Below are positions 5,729 through 7,796 of a stretch of 7,796 nt of DNA, piece after piece. The stretch's first letter is position 1; each line of letters begins with the position of its first letter. Source of the stretch: Anaerolineae bacterium (GTDB taxonomy: Bacteria > Chloroflexota > Anaerolineae > Promineifilales > Promineifilaceae); the NCBI GenBank assembly GCA_014879345.1, contig JACSSI010000204.1:1-7796 (forward strand), read 5' to 3'. A model generated the notes under the pieces. It was not told the DNA's origin and ran no database searches. It was given only the letters and a program-made list of their open reading frames with translations. The position numbers were made by a program, and so were the translations under genes.

Positions 5729-6436
5729 ATGTCTACGAATCAGTACAAAACGATTTTAATTACAGGCGCTTCGCGTGGTTTGGGTCTGGCTTTGGCGCAG
5801 GCGTTAGCGGAGCAGGGCTGGCATTTGATTCTTGATGCTCGAGGCGAGGTGGCGTTAACGGCCGTTTCCCGCGAACTCAGCCAATACACTCAGGTAACGG
5901 CCGTTCCCGGTGACATCAACGACAAATCTCATCTGCAAGCTCTGGCGGTGGCGGCACAGGCAGCCGGAGGATTAGATGCCGTCGTCAACAACGCCGGTAT
6001 CCTGGGGCCAAGTCCGCAGCCAGCTTTGTTGGATTATCCGCTGAACGTGCTGGCGCAGGTGTACCAGACTAACGTCATCGCGCCATTGGCCGTGCTGCAA
6101 GCGGTGCGCCGCAGCCTGAAACCGGAAGCTGTTCTCGTGAACATCAGCAGCGATGCGGCTGTCGAGCCATACGAAGGTTGGGGCGGCTATGGTTCGAGCA
6201 AGGCCGCGCTCGAACAACTTTCAGCGGTATTGGCCGCAGAGAATCCCGATCTCCATGTCTACTGGGTGGACCCCGGCGACATGCGTACCCAAATGCACCA
6301 GGATGCTTTCCCCGGCGAAGATATTAGCGACCGACCCTTGCCGGAGACCGCCGTACCCGGTTTGCTTGAACTGCTGCATGGCGAACTGCCAAACGGCCGT
6401 TATCGAGCGCAAGAGATGGCATTGGAGGTGGTCTGA
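5729..6436 (+). CDS. Short-chain dehydrogenase/reductase (SDR)
   Basis: A 235-residue classical SDR, a cytoplasmic NAD(P)H-dependent oxidoreductase with a Rossmann fold. The cofactor motif is TGASRGLG (12-19). Asp62 or nearby GDIND (61-65) fits the adenine-binding position, NNAG is at 87-90, and the structural Asn is in TNV (115). The catalytic set is Ser140/Ser141, Tyr154 and Lys158 (YGSSK). DPGDMRT (181-187) replaces the usual PGxxxT loop. All key residues are present, so the enzyme should be active; the substrate is not identifiable. Basic Arg16 in the glycine motif hints at NADP(H), weakly. It is first of a two-gene unit, its stop overlapping the QueA-like start. The gene carries three exact AACGGCCGTT copies. 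Confidence 0.9.
   Translation: MSTNQYKTILITGASRGLGLALAQALAEQGWHLILDARGEVALTAVSRELSQYTQVTAVPGDINDKSHLQALAVAAQAAGGLDAVVNNAGILGPSPQPALLDYPLNVLAQVYQTNVIAPLAVLQAVRRSLKPEAVLVNISSDAAVEPYEGWGGYGSSKAALEQLSAVLAAENPDLHVYWVDPGDMRTQMHQDAFPGEDISDRPLPETAVPGLLELLHGELPNGRYRAQEMALEVV
6424..6430 (+). promoter_or_regulatory. Strong Shine-Dalgarno of the QueA-like gene inside the SDR end
   Basis: GGAGGTG lies in the last codons of the SDR gene, five bases before ATG 6436 and eight before ATG 6439. It supports a start at one of these rather than ATG 6481 or 6490, which have no comparable site although they align better with the usual QueA N terminus. Confidence 0.75.
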
Positions 6437-7539
6437 TGATGGCCGATACCGCCTTCACTGAATTCGTCAATAACACAGGCATGAGAACGATGAACTTTGA
6501 CCTGCCAACCAGCCTGGAAGCCGGTGAACCGCCTGAAGCGCGTGGCTTATCACGGGATGCGGTGCGGCTGATGGTGTCTCATTATGGCACGGATCAGGTG
6601 CGTCATACTCGGTTTCGGGAACTGGCCTGCTTCTTGAATCCCGGTGACGTGCTCGTCATCAATACCAGCGGCACGATGAATGCGGCGCTGCCTGCCACTC
6701 GTGCAGATGGCACACCGCTGGAACTGCATCTTTCCACGCGGCTGCCTGCTGATTTATGGGTGGTGGAAGTGCGCCAACTGGCAGATGCGGCGACCGCTCC
6801 ATTTTACGAGGCGCAAGCTGGCGAAACGTTACATCTGCCCGGCAGTGGCAGCGTGACCCTGCTTACCCCTCACAACAGTTGTCAGAGATTGGCAGAAAAC
6901 GGCCGTGTGAGATTGTGGATTGCTACCTTGAGTTTACCGGAACCGTTGAGCAGTTATCTGGCAGCACATGGCTTCCCCATTCGTTACAGTTACGTCAAAG
7001 AACAGTGGCCGCTGGCGGCGTATCAGACAGTGTATGCCACCGAATTTGGCAGCGCGGAAATGCCGTCAGCAGGACGCGCCTTTACGCCGGAACTGGTTAC
7101 AAAACTGGTGGCACAGGGCGTGCAAATCGCGCCGTTGATTCTGCACACAGGCGTCGCCAGCCTGGAAGAGCACGAGATGCCCTACGAAGAGTTTTACCGC
7201 GTGCCAGCCCAGACAGCGGAGATGGTAAACCGGGCCAGGCAGCTAGGAAAACGAGTGATTGCTGTGGGGACAACGGCCGTTCGCGCATTAGAAACCGTCA
7301 CCGATGAACAAGGCATTACCCGGCCTGGTGAAGGCTGGACATCTCTTGTCATCACACCACAGCGTGGGCTGCGTGCAGTTGATGGCTTGTTGACGGGGCT
7401 GCATGAACCGAAAGCCACCCATCTGGCAATGCTGGCGGCTCTCGCCGGGCAAGAGCATTTGCGTATCACCTATGCCGAAGCGTTAGCCCGCGAATATCTC
7501 TGGCATGAATTTGGCGACCTACACTTGATTTTGCCCTGA
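6436..7539 (+). CDS. Divergent QueA-like protein (SAM:tRNA ribosyltransferase-isomerase family)
   Basis: A 367-residue protein with full-length QueA similarity. QueA transfers and isomerises the ribosyl group of S-adenosylmethionine onto preQ1 in tRNA to make epoxyqueuosine. Recognisable stretches are FDLPTSL (21-27), NPGDVLVIN (68-76), AAYQTVYA (194-201), VIAVGTTAVRALET (274-287) and VDGLLTGLHEP (315-325). Several otherwise near-invariant motifs differ: NTSGTMNAAL for N(D/N)TRVIPAR, MPSAGRAFT for APTAGLHF, HEMPYEE for HxMHSE, GLHEPKATHL for NFHLPESTL, and FGDLHLI for YGDAMxI. The protein is thus probably a paralog with altered substrate or activity rather than a standard QueA, and no symbol is given. 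Start ATG 6436 shares its A with the SDR stop TGA and follows a strong Shine-Dalgarno. The first 15 residues extend beyond typical QueA. Confidence 0.8.
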   Translation: MMADTAFTEFVNNTGMRTMNFDLPTSLEAGEPPEARGLSRDAVRLMVSHYGTDQVRHTRFRELACFLNPGDVLVINTSGTMNAALPATRADGTPLELHLSTRLPADLWVVEVRQLADAATAPFYEAQAGETLHLPGSGSVTLLTPHNSCQRLAENGRVRLWIATLSLPEPLSSYLAAHGFPIRYSYVKEQWPLAAYQTVYATEFGSAEMPSAGRAFTPELVTKLVAQGVQIAPLILHTGVASLEEHEMPYEEFYRVPAQTAEMVNRARQLGKRVIAVGTTAVRALETVTDEQGITRPGEGWTSLVITPQRGLRAVDGLLTGLHEPKATHLAMLAALAGQEHLRITYAEALAREYLWHEFGDLHLILP

Positions 7540-7541
7540 TT

Positions 7542-7560
7542 TCAGGTGACTGTTACCTGG
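7542..7560. terminator. Possible bidirectional hairpin between convergent genes
   Basis: CAGGTGA (7543-7549) pairs with TTACCTG (7553-7559), seven pairs including one G-T, with a three-base loop. It fills the 25-base spacer between the QueA-like stop and the convergent STAS gene stop. Neither side has a clear T-tract, so termination is only plausible. Confidence 0.35.
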
Positions 7561-7564
7561 ATGA

Positions 7565-7796
7565 TTATTCGCCAAACTCTGGGCCTGCCTGCCACGCCGC
7601 CACAGAAGCCAGCGCCTCATTTAAAGAAACGCCTAATTGGGCATGGGCTGGATATACATTTTCTTCGCCCAATTTTTGTAACATACCCGTGCGTCGCAAT
7701 TGGTTATACACACTTTGATCCAGGCCGACGAGAAGTAAACGGCCGTTGTTCTTCTTCAAATCCACATGATACCGTTCCAACACAGCCAGCAGCGTA
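7565..7796 (-). CDS. C-terminal STAS domain, probably of a SulP-family anion transporter, truncated by window edge
   Basis: The reading frame is open to the right edge, so only the last 76 residues are present; the GTG at 7783 is internal. The sequence has the order expected of a SulP C-terminal STAS domain: a helix (LLAVLERYHVDLKKNNG), a strand (RLLLVGLD), then QSVYNQLRRTGMLQKLGEENVYPA and a closing helix (LNEALASVAAW). In SulP transporters (sulfate, bicarbonate and other anions) this domain is cytoplasmic and regulatory, following the membrane core. A free-standing STAS protein cannot be excluded without the upstream sequence. It converges on the QueA-like gene. One AACGGCCGTT copy lies at 7738-7747. 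Confidence 0.75.
   Translation of the reverse strand, partial: TLLAVLERYHVDLKKNNGRLLLVGLDQSVYNQLRRTGMLQKLGEENVYPAHAQLGVSLNEALASVAAWQAGPEFGE

Larger units (their letters stand above)
2561..7747. repeat. Interspersed palindromic 10-mer AACGGCCGTT, 11 exact copies
   Basis: Exact copies start at 2561, 2763, 2830, 3082, 3163, 4315, 5857, 5896, 6392, 7272 and 7738. One-mismatch copies start at 2105 (TACGGCCGTT), 5402 (AACGGCCGTC) and 6898 (AACGGCCGTG). The core CGGCCG occurs 20 times in the window, and in 11 of these it is flanked by AA and TT. In genes the word is read as TAV (seven copies), NGR (two) or KRPL (one); one copy is intergenic. None is exact in the first 2.5 kb. Confidence 0.9.

Noticed and set aside
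6756..7307. 183-codon open frame inside the QueA-like gene
   Set aside because: Out-of-frame shadow with low-complexity basic composition, while the main frame has continuous family similarity.
5729..7539. Calling the SDR/QueA-like pair a queuosine operon
   Set aside because: The QueA-like motifs are too altered and no other queuosine gene is present in the window.
1..7796. CRISPR array, tRNA, rRNA, prophage or transposase gene
   Set aside because: No regularly spaced repeats with unique spacers, no cloverleaf or rRNA sequence, and no recombinase or phage gene were seen on either strand.

Overview
The window is an ordinary bacterial chromosomal stretch with four complete protein genes on the + strand or - strand backbone that are easy to place, one further complete gene of divergent family membership, and two genes cut by the window edges. 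Gene content suggests a Chloroflexota-type bacterium (Anaerolineae/Caldilineae-like). That is inference, based on an ATP-cone fused to a uridine-kinase-like domain, a zinc-ribbon/membrane/LysM protein with Thr-Pro-rich linkers, a divergent QueA paralog and many short dispersed palindromes. No 16S or other direct marker is present.

Layout. 1-1104 (+): 3' part of an ATP-cone/nucleoside (uridine-like) kinase. 1104-1194: nested palindromic repeat element. 1229-2446 (+): MFS exporter of the fosmidomycin-resistance-like group. 2447-2647: gap with a dispersed-repeat-like inverted repeat, then a promoter with a perfect TATAAT and a small leader palindrome. 2648-4150 (+): membrane-anchored protein with an N-terminal zinc ribbon and two extracytoplasmic LysM domains. 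4192-5334 (-): AI-2E/PerM-family membrane protein, convergent with the LysM gene. 5335-5728: 394-base gene-free gap with a strong-looking minus-strand promoter, an interleaved inverted-repeat region and a dispersed repeat of the type often mistranslated as VIPAKAGIQ. 5729-6436 (+): short-chain dehydrogenase/reductase. 6436-7539 (+): divergent QueA-like protein whose start codon overlaps the SDR stop by one base, so the two are probably translationally coupled. 7565-7796 (-): C-terminal STAS domain, probably of a SulP anion transporter, running off the right edge.

Functional cooperation is clear only for the SDR/QueA-like pair. The other genes look like independent housekeeping or transport units.

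The most striking signal is not a gene. The 10-base perfect palindrome AACGGCCGTT occurs 11 times exactly between 2561 and 7747, with three more single-mismatch copies. Chance would give well under 0.01 in a window this size. Copies lie in all three codon phases, on genes of both strands and between genes, so selection or biased mutation seems to act on the DNA word rather than on protein. It resembles the HIP1 palindrome of cyanobacteria in behaviour but has a different sequence.
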